Part shown: piece after piece, positions 21,888 through 29,612 of the stretch | Layout: each line of letters begins with the position of its first letter | Position numbering within the stretch: position 1 is the stretch's first letter | Source of the DNA: JACPDH01 sp051305935 | GTDB lineage: Bacteria > Acidobacteriota > Thermoanaerobaculia > Gp7-AA8 | Assembly: GCA_051305935.1 (NCBI GenBank) | Contig: JBPPMG010000008.1 | Location: 1-31,670, forward strand | Reading direction: 5' to 3' | DNA length: 31,670 bases | The notes under the pieces: generated by a model | What the model was told of the DNA's origin: nothing | Databases searched by the model: none | The model's input: only the letters and a program-made list of their open reading frames with translations | Translations under genes and position numbers: made by a program

Positions 21888-22810
21888 TGGTCGATCTCGT
21901 CAAGATCCGAAAGAAGTCGAAGGACGCGAAGGAGAGCGGCGCCGCACCTGTCGGCGACTCTCGCCCGATCGCCCTTCCGATTGCGCCGTCCGCGAGTGTC
22001 ACGTCCGAACCCGCGGTGGAGGCGCAAGCTACACTCGAGGAGCCCGTCGGCGCGGAGCCGGCACCTCGTGAAGTCCGAAGGGTTGCACCCGAGCCGCTGG
22101 CGGCGCCTCCGCCGGCGCCTGCCGCCACGAAGAAGAAGCCGGAGCCCACGGCCTCCCCCGCGGCCTCGAAGAAGGCCTCGCCGCCGACTCCGGAACTTCC
22201 GGCAGCGGCGGCCGGGGCCGAGCCTCCGCCTGTCGCGCAGCCCGACGTCGCCGAGCCTTCGAGCGAGATCGACGAAGCGATCGAGGACCGGCTCGCGCGG
22301 TTCAAGCGGCTGGCAGGCAAGCGTCGCAGCTGGACTGCGTCGCCGAAACCGAGCGAACAGGCCGCTGCCGAAGAGGAAGTGCGCACAGGGCTCGAGCTGC
22401 TTCGGTTCCGCGTCGCAGGCGAAGACTACGCCGTCGACATCGAGAAGATCGTCGAGATCGTGCCGCCTCGGCCCGCGACGCGCGTGCCGAACGCGGACGA
22501 ATCGATCATCGGGATCATTTCGCTGCGCGGAACGATCGTCACGGTGATCGACCTGCGGCGGAAGCTGGGGCATCCGAAGGTCGACTTACAGAGCCTGAAG
22601 GATGCGAGGATGATCGTCGTGGAGCGGGCGGGCGAGACCGCCGGCTTCCTGGTCGACCTCGTTTCCCGAGTCGTCAAGCTCGACCCGTCGGAGCTCGAGA
22701 ACCACCCGGTCGTGAGCTCGGCCGAGCAGAGCGAGTACGTTTCGGGGGTCTTCCAGTCTCCGGACGGTTTGGTCATCCTTCTCGACATTGAGAGAATACT
22801 GGCAGGGTAG
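21887..22810 (+). CDS. cheW: CheW-like adaptor with long Pro/Ala-rich N-terminal extension
   Basis: This protein has 307 residues. A basic N-terminus (VKIRKKSKDAKE) and a low-complexity Pro/Ala/Glu linker cover residues 1-130, then a short helical part (FKRLAGKRRSW). The CheW domain occupies about 160-305 (LELLRFRVAGEDYAVDIEKIVEIV; IIGIISLRGTIVTVIDLRRKLG; GFLVDLVSRVVKL). CheW couples receptors to CheA. Ordinary CheW proteins are about 150-170 residues, so the extension could tether the array to another structure. The TGATG overlap with the ATPase gene upstream is firm. The next gene starts 14 bp later. Confidence 0.9.
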   Translation: MVDLVKIRKKSKDAKESGAAPVGDSRPIALPIAPSASVTSEPAVEAQATLEEPVGAEPAPREVRRVAPEPLAAPPPAPAATKKKPEPTASPAASKKASPPTPELPAAAAGAEPPPVAQPDVAEPSSEIDEAIEDRLARFKRLAGKRRSWTASPKPSEQAAAEEEVRTGLELLRFRVAGEDYAVDIEKIVEIVPPRPATRVPNADESIIGIISLRGTIVTVIDLRRKLGHPKVDLQSLKDARMIVVERAGETAGFLVDLVSRVVKLDPSELENHPVVSSAEQSEYVSGVFQSPDGLVILLDIERILAG

Positions 22811-22824
22811 GCAACCGCATCCAC

Positions 22825-23664
22825 ATGGAAATCACCTGCAAGCAGTGCTCGGCGATGTATCGGGTCAACATGCAGCTTCCCCTTTCCGGGCCGGTCAGGG
22901 TCGCCTGCCCTTCGTGCGGAAAGCAAAAGACGCTGCGACCGGTTCCCGCGGCCACGCCCACGCCCGCGACCGCGACCGCTCCGGCTCCCCGTCCCGTGGC
23001 GCGGCGACGGAACGCGGTCATCGCCGACGAGCCTCGGCCCTTCCGCGACTTTCTCTGCGGCGAGCTCGCGAAGCTCGGCTTCGAGCCTCACGTTTTCGAA
23101 ACGGGTGACAAGGCGCTCGAGCGCGTGCGCGAGACCAGCGCCGAGCTCGTGATCCTCAACGTCTACCTTCGCGGCAAGCTCGGCGTGGAGATCTCCGAGG
23201 AGATCAAGGCGGATCCTGCGCTGACCGCGTCGAAGGTCGTGCTGATCGGCGCCCTGTTCCGCGCGAATCGGTTCCGCGCGAACCCCACGAACCTCTACGG
23301 GGCCGACGAGTACATCGAGGAGCAGATCCCGGCGGTCGAGCTTCACAAGATCGTTCGCAAGCTGTTCCCTTCGGTGAGCGATCACGAAGAGGTCGAGCCT
23401 CGGGAATTCGACGAGGCGCGACGGCTCGCGCGTCTGATCCTCTCGGACATCATCATCTACAACGCGGAGAAGGTGGAGCGAGGAATCCGGGAGGGAACGT
23501 TTTTCGACCTGCTGCGCAACGAGATCGAAGACGGGCGGAACTACTACGAGAGCCGCGTTCCCTTCAAGGTGCGCCAGCGGACGGAGTTCTTTCACGAGAC
23601 GCTCCAGCACTTCGTCGAGATGAAGCGCGACGAGCTCCTGGGACCGCGTCAGGCGGAAGCGTGA
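22825..23664 (+). CDS. Zinc-ribbon plus pseudo-receiver protein
   Basis: This 279-residue protein begins with a CxxC-x19-CxxC zinc ribbon (C5, C8, C28, C31), like the MJ0042 or FdhE-type ribbons of signalling proteins in deltaproteobacteria. After a Pro/Ala/Thr linker (40-60) comes a receiver-like fold (62-180) where the phosphoacceptor aspartate is replaced by N112 (VILNVYL) and the usual Lys-Pro by an acidic stretch (YIEEQIP). It should therefore not be phosphorylated in the normal way. The C-terminal 90 residues are helical and charged (RRLARLILSDIIIYNAEKV) and resemble a small all-helical output module. It lies between cheW and the HEAT gene, so it may work as a constitutive or differently gated docking protein. 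Confidence 0.75.
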   Translation: MEITCKQCSAMYRVNMQLPLSGPVRVACPSCGKQKTLRPVPAATPTPATATAPAPRPVARRRNAVIADEPRPFRDFLCGELAKLGFEPHVFETGDKALERVRETSAELVILNVYLRGKLGVEISEEIKADPALTASKVVLIGALFRANRFRANPTNLYGADEYIEEQIPAVELHKIVRKLFPSVSDHEEVEPREFDEARRLARLILSDIIIYNAEKVERGIREGTFFDLLRNEIEDGRNYYESRVPFKVRQRTEFFHETLQHFVEMKRDELLGPRQAEA

Positions 23665-23668
23665 CGCG

Positions 23669-25894
23669 ATGACGATCGACGCAAGTCTTCTCGAGCAGGC
23701 CCGCTCCGCCGATTCCGACGCGAGGCACCGCGTCGCCGCCGCCGTGTCGAAGTCCGACGACGGCGAGCATCTCGCGCTCGCGTTCGAGATGCTCGGCGAT
23801 CGCGACTGGCGTGTGCGGAAGGCGATCGTCGAGGGATTCCTGCAGCACGTGAGCGACGACATCGTGCGCGGGCTGATCCTCGCGCTTCATGACGACGAGA
23901 ACGCCGGCAAGCGGAACTCCGCGACCGAGGCGCTCGTCCGGGTCGGGCAGCGAAGCCTCGACATCATCCTCAAGGAGTTCCACCAGGAGAGCGATCCCGA
24001 TGTTCGTCTCTCGCTCGTGAACCTCCTCGGCGACCTTCGGAGCGACGAGGGCCTTGCGCTGCTCGTCAAAGTCATCGGGGGCGAGGACGACATCAACGTT
24101 CTCTCGTCGGCGGTCGCGTCGATCGGCAAGTACCGCGAGTCGAAGACGATCCCCCAGCTGCTCGAGATGCTCCGCCGGGACGACCTGTGGCTGAAGTTTC
24201 ATGTCGTCGAGGCCCTGGGGCACATCGGTGACCGCGCGGCGCTGCCATCCGTGCTGCCGCTCTACGCCGAGCCGTCGCTCCGCAAGCCGGTGCTCGAGGC
24301 GGTCGGGCGGATCGCAGACGTCGGGACGGTGAATTTCCTCCTCCGGATCCTCAACGACGAGGCGAAGCTGAACCTCACCGCGCTTCGCGCCCTGATCCGG
24401 ATTGCGCGGAGCGACAAGCCTCGCGTCATCGAGGCCGCGGAGCGGCAGATCATCCAGCGGATGTTCCGCGAGTCGTTCCCCAAGTCGAAGATCGACGCCC
24501 TCGTCGACCATCTCGTCTCGACGCCGAAGCGCGAGGTGAAGAACTTCATCCTGACGTTCCTCGGGTGGTCGGGCGATGCGCGCGCCACCCGTCCGCTGCT
24601 CGACCATCTCGGTCAGCCCGAGAGCGCCGACCTCGCGGCGCAGGCGCTGATCGACCTCGGCCCCGTGGCGTCGCAGGCCGTGCTCGAAGCGCTCCAGAAC
24701 AGCGACGACGACGAGATCACCGCGCTGCTGATCCGGATCGTCAACATGGCGGGGGGGACGGAAGCGATTCCGACGATCCTCCAGTTCCTCGACCACGACA
24801 ATGCGATGATTCGAAGGCTCGCCATCGAGGCGCTCGGCGAGATTCTCGACACGAGTACCGTCGATTATCTGCTCGCGAAGCTCGACGACGCCGACGTGAG
24901 CTGCCAGCAGGCGGCCGTCAACTCGGCGTCCGCGCTGGTCGCGGCCTTCCCCGAGATCAAAGCGGAGACGCTCGCGAAGATCCGCCGGCTTCTCGGCTCG
25001 AAGAACGTTCCGACGAAGCTGAACTCGCTGTCGATCTACGTCAATATCCAGGGCGAGGGGTATCACGACGAGCTTCTCCTCGCCTCGAAAGACGAAGACC
25101 AGGTGATCCGACAGAAGGCGATCTCGCTGATGGGCAAGTACAGCGACGACCGGTTCGCCGACACCATGGTGCTTTCGCTCGCCGACGAGTCGACGACGGT
25201 CAGGCTGGCCGCGATCGAGGCGATCCAGAAGCTTCGTCCCGAGACCGGCCTTGCCCCGCTCATTTCGTCGCTCGAGGACACCGACATCTGGCTGCGCACG
25301 GCCGCGGCGCAGGCGCTTGGCGAGTACCGCGACGTGGCGATCGTCGAGCCGCTCGTGCGGCATCTCCAGACCGACGTGACGCCGGTAAAGATCGCCGTCA
25401 TCGACGCGCTCGGGAAGTCGGAGAGCGAGAGCGCGGAGGATGCTCTGCTCGCATGCCTCGACGACAGCGACATCGAGATCCGCAAGGCGGCCGTGCTCGC
25501 GCTGTCGAGGATTCCCGGCGAAGCGATCTTCCAGAGACTCTCGGCGTTTCTCCTCGATCCCGACTGGCGGCTTCGCGCGGCGGCCGCGCTCGCGCTCGGC
25601 CAGCGGGGCGACGAGCGGGCGCTTCCCTCGATGCACCACGCCATGGAGACCGATCCGGACACGTTCGTGCGTCAGTCGGTCGTGGCGGGTCTCGAGAAGC
25701 TCGCAAGCCGTTCGTCGTTCCCGTACCTGCTCGCCGCGATCGAGGACCAGGCGGTGCTCGACGAGATCTCGCATCTGTTCGTGAAGCACAAGGAGACCTA
25801 CAGAGACCTTCTCGAAGACGCGTGGCGACGCGCGGGAAGCCGGCACGAGGTGATCATCGCCGCAATCCTGCAGTCGATGCGGGGCACGGCCTGA
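23669..25894 (+). CDS. 741-residue HEAT-repeat (PBS-lyase-type) solenoid protein
   Basis: Nearly the whole protein is tandem HEAT-like repeats of about 30-37 residues, roughly 20 units. Examples are DRDWRVRKAIVEGFLQHV, DDLWLKFHVVEALGHIGD, DTDIWLRTAAAQALGEYRD, DSDIEIRKAAVLALSRI and DPDWRLRAAAALALGQRGD. The pattern is D-x-x-W/V-R-x-A-A-x-A-L-G. It has no signal peptide, membrane helix, CheW or methyl-acceptor part. HEAT solenoids serve as protein-binding scaffolds. I recall a HEAT-repeat partner in the Myxococcus Che7 system, so an adaptor or input role is plausible. It starts 5 bp after the zinc-ribbon gene and ends 64 bp before cheR. The function is inferred from its place. Confidence 0.88.
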   Translation: MTIDASLLEQARSADSDARHRVAAAVSKSDDGEHLALAFEMLGDRDWRVRKAIVEGFLQHVSDDIVRGLILALHDDENAGKRNSATEALVRVGQRSLDIILKEFHQESDPDVRLSLVNLLGDLRSDEGLALLVKVIGGEDDINVLSSAVASIGKYRESKTIPQLLEMLRRDDLWLKFHVVEALGHIGDRAALPSVLPLYAEPSLRKPVLEAVGRIADVGTVNFLLRILNDEAKLNLTALRALIRIARSDKPRVIEAAERQIIQRMFRESFPKSKIDALVDHLVSTPKREVKNFILTFLGWSGDARATRPLLDHLGQPESADLAAQALIDLGPVASQAVLEALQNSDDDEITALLIRIVNMAGGTEAIPTILQFLDHDNAMIRRLAIEALGEILDTSTVDYLLAKLDDADVSCQQAAVNSASALVAAFPEIKAETLAKIRRLLGSKNVPTKLNSLSIYVNIQGEGYHDELLLASKDEDQVIRQKAISLMGKYSDDRFADTMVLSLADESTTVRLAAIEAIQKLRPETGLAPLISSLEDTDIWLRTAAAQALGEYRDVAIVEPLVRHLQTDVTPVKIAVIDALGKSESESAEDALLACLDDSDIEIRKAAVLALSRIPGEAIFQRLSAFLLDPDWRLRAAAALALGQRGDERALPSMHHAMETDPDTFVRQSVVAGLEKLASRSSFPYLLAAIEDQAVLDEISHLFVKHKETYRDLLEDAWRRAGSRHEVIIAAILQSMRGTA

Positions 25895-25922
25895 GGCGAG
25901 GGCAGAGGCGAGGGGGAGGCGA
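25893..25922 (+). repeat. Three GAGGCGA units at the 3' end of the HEAT gene
   Basis: GAGGCGA occurs at 25893-25899, 25905-25911 and 25916-25922. The first copy overlaps the stop codon. The same heptamer or its complement is found in the repeat at 20811-20976 and forms the long tandem array at 31557-31670. Confidence 0.6.
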
Positions 25923-25958
25923 GATGCCTGTCCCGGCCCCGGCGCTCGAGCGACCTGG

Positions 25959-26813
25959 ATGACTAGCGGATTCAACCTGGGACTCAACCACCATCTCGAT
26001 CTTCCGGACGACGTGTTCCGGTTGATGCGGGACGCGATCTATGCGCGCAGTGGTCTCTGGTTCGCCGAGTCATCGAAGTACCTCCTGCAGAAGCGCCTCT
26101 CGCCGCGGGCCCGCGAGCTGAGCTTCGACTCGTTTCAGAAGTACTTCTACTTCCTCCAGTACGATCCGCGCGCCGCGGCCGAGTTCGACCACATCTTCGA
26201 CCTCGTCACGACGAACGAGACCTACTTTTTCCGCGAGCCGGCACAGCTCGCGGCCTTCATCGACGAGATCGTTCCCGAGCTGCTCGACTCGCGGCAGGTC
26301 AAGAAGGTGCGCATCTGGAGCGCGGGCTGCTCCTCCGGGGAGGAGCCTTACACCATCGCGATGCTGCTCACCGAGCGTGGTTACTACGAGCGCGCCGCAT
26401 TCGAGATCTTCGCGAGCGACATCAACCAGCAGGTCCTCTCCAAGGCGCGAAAAGGGCAGTATCGCGAGAATGCGTTCCGGGCGACCACGCCGGAGCTTCG
26501 TGAGAAGTACTTCGCGAAGGAAGCGGACGGATCGTGGCGCGTCGTCGACAGCATCAAGAACAAGGTCTCGTTCGGCCGGTTGAATCTCTACGACGCGTCG
26601 CGCGTCGCACTGCTCGGCTACCTCGACATCATCTTTTGCAGAAACGTCATCATCTACTTCGACGATGCGTCGAAGAAAATCGTCGTGAGCAATTTCTACG
26701 GGAGGCTCAACCAGGGCGGGTATCTGCTTCTCGGGCACTCCGAGTCGTTGATTTCCCTCTCGAGTCAGTTCAAGCTGAAGCACCTCAGGAGCGACATGGT
26801 CTACCAGAAGTGA
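25959..26813 (+). CDS. cheR: CheR-type chemoreceptor glutamate methyltransferase
   Basis: This protein has 284 residues with an N-terminal helical CheR domain (about 15-90, IFDLVTTNETYFFREP) and a SAM-binding methyltransferase domain. Its motifs are RIWSAGCSSGEEPYTIAMLL (motif I), EIFASDINQQVLSKARKGQY, IIFCRNVIIYFDD and GGYLLLGHSESL. CheR adds methyl groups from S-adenosylmethionine to glutamates of chemoreceptors. No receptor with a methylation helix is in the window, so its substrate must be encoded elsewhere. It is followed at a 22-bp gap by cheB. The ATG at 25959 is taken because the protein then begins before the first conserved helix. Confidence 0.94.
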   Translation: MTSGFNLGLNHHLDLPDDVFRLMRDAIYARSGLWFAESSKYLLQKRLSPRARELSFDSFQKYFYFLQYDPRAAAEFDHIFDLVTTNETYFFREPAQLAAFIDEIVPELLDSRQVKKVRIWSAGCSSGEEPYTIAMLLTERGYYERAAFEIFASDINQQVLSKARKGQYRENAFRATTPELREKYFAKEADGSWRVVDSIKNKVSFGRLNLYDASRVALLGYLDIIFCRNVIIYFDDASKKIVVSNFYGRLNQGGYLLLGHSESLISLSSQFKLKHLRSDMVYQK

Positions 26814-26835
26814 CGGGGCGAAGGACCCGGGACAC

Positions 26836-27870
26836 TTGATCAGAGCGATTGTCATCGACGACTCCGCGTACAACCGCGTGACGCTCTCGCGCCTGCTCGA
26901 GAAGCAGGGCGACATCCGCGTGGTGGCGACCGCGGTCAACGGCGAGGACGGGATCAAGCAGGTCGTCAAACACAAGCCCGACGTCATCACGCTCGACCTC
27001 GAGATGCCGCTTCTCGACGGCTTCGCATTTCTGCGCTGGCTGATGGCGAACCGGCCGACGCCGGTCATCGTCGTTTCGTCGCGCGCGAGCGACCGCAGCG
27101 TCTTCAAGGCGCTCGAGTTCGGTGCTGTCGACTTCATCGCAAAGCCCGGCGGCCGCGTTTCGTCGAAGCTCGAGGAAATCGAGCGCGACCTGATCGCCAA
27201 GGTTCGCCAGTGCACCGACGTGAAGCTCGACAACGTCCGGACGCGGATCGTCGAGGAGCCGAAAGTCGAGGAACCGAAGCCGATGGTCGCGGGGCGGGCC
27301 GTCGACATGATCGCCATCGGGTCCTCGACCGGCGGCCCGCCGGCGCTCCAGCACCTGTTTCAGAAACTCCCGCTGATGCGCGTTCCCATCGTCGTCGCGC
27401 AACACATGCCGCCGACCTTCACCCGGCTCTTTGCCGAGCGAGTCGACAGGCTGACTCCCTACAAGGTCAAAGAGGCGGAGAACGGGGAAGCGCTCGTGCC
27501 GGGTGTCGTCTACATCGGGCCGGGGGGCCGCCAGACGGAGGTCGTCCGCAACGGCGACGTGCTCCGCATCCGGCTCGCCGAGAAGACGCCGGACGATCTC
27601 TACGCCCCTTCCGTGAACAGGCTCTTCGACTCGGCGAGCGACGCATGCGCCGACCGGCTGCTCGCCATCGTTCTCACCGGAATGGGTGACGACGGTGCAC
27701 AGGCGATCCGCAAAGTGGCGGCGCGCGGGGGCAGGACCCTCGCCGAGTCGGCGGAAACGGCCATCATCTTCGGCATGCCGGCCGAAGCAATCCGTACCGG
27801 GGCCGTGCAGCGCGTACTGCCGCTGCCGGACATTCCGGCGGCAATCTTCGAGATCTGCACCGCGTCCTGA
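26836..27870 (+). CDS. cheB: CheB-type chemoreceptor methylesterase
   Basis: This 344-residue protein has an N-terminal receiver (acid pair D8-D9, phosphoacceptor D54 in LDLEMP) joined by a linker (about 120-152) to the methylesterase domain. The catalytic triad is S164 (IGSSTGG), H190 (AQHMPP) and D286 (GMGDDGA), the same residue numbers as in the enterobacterial enzyme. It removes methyl groups from receptors and may deamidate them after phosphorylation by CheA. The start is TTG at 26836, as no ATG or GTG lies before the first strand (IRAIVIDDSAYN). It is downstream of cheR, with which it should act as an adaptation pair. Confidence 0.95.
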   Translation: MIRAIVIDDSAYNRVTLSRLLEKQGDIRVVATAVNGEDGIKQVVKHKPDVITLDLEMPLLDGFAFLRWLMANRPTPVIVVSSRASDRSVFKALEFGAVDFIAKPGGRVSSKLEEIERDLIAKVRQCTDVKLDNVRTRIVEEPKVEEPKPMVAGRAVDMIAIGSSTGGPPALQHLFQKLPLMRVPIVVAQHMPPTFTRLFAERVDRLTPYKVKEAENGEALVPGVVYIGPGGRQTEVVRNGDVLRIRLAEKTPDDLYAPSVNRLFDSASDACADRLLAIVLTGMGDDGAQAIRKVAARGGRTLAESAETAIIFGMPAEAIRTGAVQRVLPLPDIPAAIFEICTAS

Positions 27871-27932
27871 CGGGGCGATGGGATGGTTCCGCCGGATCCA
27901 GATGTGCTAGATTTCTCCGAAGGGCTGGAACG

Positions 27933-28751
27933 ATGACGACCGACGACTACAACAGAAAGGGTGAGAAGTTCCTCGAGCTCTTCAACAAGGGCAAAGAGTT
28001 CACCGAGGAACTGCTTCGCGAGAATCAGCGACTCCGGTACCGGCTCGCTTCGATCGAGGCGACGGGCGCCCCCTCGGTCAACCAGGAGGAAGTCCAGCAG
28101 CTTCGAACGCAGATGCAGGCGCTCGCCGACGAGAATCGCCGTCTTCATGAGCGGTTCCGCGAAGTCGAGGAAGAGAACAAGGACTTCGCCACGCGTTACG
28201 TCGAGATCGAGGAGCAGAACAACAATCTCGCCAACCTCTACGTCGCGAGCTACCAGCTTCACTCGACCCTCGATTTCCGCGAGGTGATCCAGATCGTTCA
28301 GGAGATCGTCATCAACCTGATCGGCGCGGAAGCCTTCGCCATCCTGCTCCTCGACGAGAAGACGAACGAGCTCCGTACGATCGCGTGCGAGGAAGAGGCG
28401 CCCTGGACGGGACTCGAGAACCTCAGCGTCCGATGGGGCGAGGGAGTGCTCGGCAAGGTAGCCAAGAGCGGCGAGGCCTACTACGTGAATCAGGACATCG
28501 AGGGTGGGGAGATCACCCTCGAGAAGCCGCTCGCGGCCGTTCCCCTGAAGATCAAGGAACACGTGATCGGCCAGATCGTGATCTACAGCCTGCTACAGCA
28601 GAAGGACTCGTTCACGGCCGTCGACTACGAGCTTTTCTCGTTGTTGGCTGCGCACGCGGCAACCGCGATCTTCTCGTCGAAGCTCTACTCTCAATCCGAA
28701 CGGAAGCTCAACACGATCCAGAGCTTCCTCGATCTGCTCACGACTACATAG
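27933..28751 (+). CDS. Coiled-coil plus GAF-domain protein
   Basis: This 272-residue soluble protein has an N-terminal coiled coil at about 5-110 (LRENQRLRYRLASIE; EEVQQLRTQMQALADENRRLHERF; EEENKDFATRYVEIEEQNNNLANL). A GAF domain follows at about 115-265 (TLDFREVIQIVQEIVINLIGAEAFAILL; WGEGVLGKVAKSGEAYYVNQD; PLKIKEHVIGQIVIYSL). It has no kinase, cyclase or output domain. It lies between cheB and the second cheY, so it may sense a ligand or bind a signal protein and act as a soluble input in place of a classical receptor. The GAF ligand cannot be read. The Shine-Dalgarno GAAGGG upstream supports the ATG. Confidence 0.8.
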   Translation: MTTDDYNRKGEKFLELFNKGKEFTEELLRENQRLRYRLASIEATGAPSVNQEEVQQLRTQMQALADENRRLHERFREVEEENKDFATRYVEIEEQNNNLANLYVASYQLHSTLDFREVIQIVQEIVINLIGAEAFAILLLDEKTNELRTIACEEEAPWTGLENLSVRWGEGVLGKVAKSGEAYYVNQDIEGGEITLEKPLAAVPLKIKEHVIGQIVIYSLLQQKDSFTAVDYELFSLLAAHAATAIFSSKLYSQSERKLNTIQSFLDLLTTT

Positions 28752-28803
28752 GCGGCCCGGTGCGCGTCGTGCCGGGGACACTCGGGTGTCAGAGGTTCAG
28801 GGG

Positions 28804-29187
28804 ATGGAAAACACAACGTTTCTCGTCGTAGAAGACTCACCAACGATGAGACAGCTCATCTCGTTCTCGCTGAAGCGCTTCAAGAACGCGCGCATCATCG
28901 AGGCGGTCGATGGCGTCGACGCGCTGAAGAAGCTCTCCGGCGAGCGGATCGACCTGATCCTCACCGACATCAACATGCCGGTAATGGACGGGCTGAAGCT
29001 GGTTTCCCTCGTCCGGCAGAACGCGCAGCTCCAGAGCATCCCGATCATCATCATCACGACCGAGGGAGCCGAGGAAGATCGCGAGCGTGGTCTCGCCCTC
29101 GGCGCGAATGCTTATATCTCCAAGCCGATTCAGTCCTCGCACCTGATCAAGACGATCTCCGAGCTCCTCAGCACCGCGATCGGCTAG
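28804..29187 (+). CDS. CheY-like single-domain response regulator (second copy)
   Basis: This is a 127-residue receiver-only protein with E10-D11 acid pair, phosphoacceptor D55 (LTDINMP), T86 and K107 (SKPI). The similarity to the CheY at 18401-18784 is plain (VVEDSP.MR, ILTDINMP..DGL.LVS, SIPI..I.TE..EEDR), so the two are probably duplicates that now serve separate outputs or one acts as a phosphate sink. It is the last gene of the cluster and is followed by a strong terminator. ATG at 28804 is preferred over GTG at 28786 because GAGG lies at 28791-28794. Confidence 0.92.
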   Translation: MENTTFLVVEDSPTMRQLISFSLKRFKNARIIEAVDGVDALKKLSGERIDLILTDINMPVMDGLKLVSLVRQNAQLQSIPIIIITTEGAEEDRERGLALGANAYISKPIQSSHLIKTISELLSTAIG

Positions 29188-29211
29188 CGCCCTTTTCTCA
29201 TCGGTGTCTGC

Positions 29212-29244
29212 GGCCCGTCCTCTTGGGACGGGCCTTTGTTTTTT
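29212..29244 (+). terminator. Rho-independent terminator at the end of the chemosensory cluster
   Basis: GGCCCGTCC (29212-29220) pairs perfectly with GGACGGGCC (29226-29234) across a short loop, then TTTGTTTTTT follows. This is a textbook intrinsic terminator 24 bp after the last cheY stop. It marks the 3' end of the cluster. Confidence 0.92.
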
Positions 29245-29253
29245 GTGGGTTGT

Positions 29254-29405
29254 GCGAATTGAGAATTGAGAGGTGGCCGGCTGCGCGGTGGTGCATGACG
29301 GTCGAATCGAGCCGGTCGCTCCCGGGAGTCGAGGCGCGTGCAACGGAGTGTTTCTCAGGCGGTTACGATCTCGTGCCGATACCCATCTCTCCATTCTCCA
29401 TTCGC
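29254..29405. repeat. 152-bp inverted-repeat element upstream of ctaA
   Basis: The left arm GCGAATTGAGAATTGAGAG (29254-29272) and the right arm CTCTCCATTCTCCATTCGC (29387-29405) pair at 17 of 19 positions. The unit type (GAAT[T/G]GAGAAT) matches the hairpin at 1484-1574. No gene is visible in the 425-bp gap between the last cheY and ctaA other than this element, the terminator and a possible promoter. Confidence 0.65.
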
Positions 29406-29446
29406 GCGTCGGCGCGCCACCGCTGGAGTTCCGATGGCGTTTTGTC

Positions 29447-29452
29447 TATAGT
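29447..29452 (+). promoter_or_regulatory. Possible -10 box upstream of ctaA
   Basis: TATAGT is preceded at 18 nt by only a weak -35 (about TGGAG). It would give a leader of about 150 nt before the ctaA ATG. The pattern is weak and stands alone. Confidence 0.25.
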
Positions 29453-29612
29453 CTGGTCTCGGCCGTCGAGTCCCGGCCAATCCCCGAAGCGAGCGTCCCG
29501 TGGAACAGGTGGAGAACCGGTCCGGTTCTGGCATCGGCGGCGCGTTCGCGGGATGCGAGACGTCGCCTGAAATTGTCCGGACCCGAGACGGCTCTTCACT
29601 CGAGAGGGATCG

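Noticed and set aside
23564..25987. Open frame of about 800 codons on the minus strand opposite the HEAT gene
   Set aside because: It is the antisense shadow of a GC-rich gene. Its translation is Arg/Asp/Glu/Val-rich with no domain, while the plus strand shows perfect HEAT periodicity.
16510..29187. Chemosensory cluster considered as a flagellar chemotaxis operon
   Set aside because: There is no fli, flh, mot, cheZ, cheD or MCP gene, while PATAN, HEAT and ExeA-type proteins are present.
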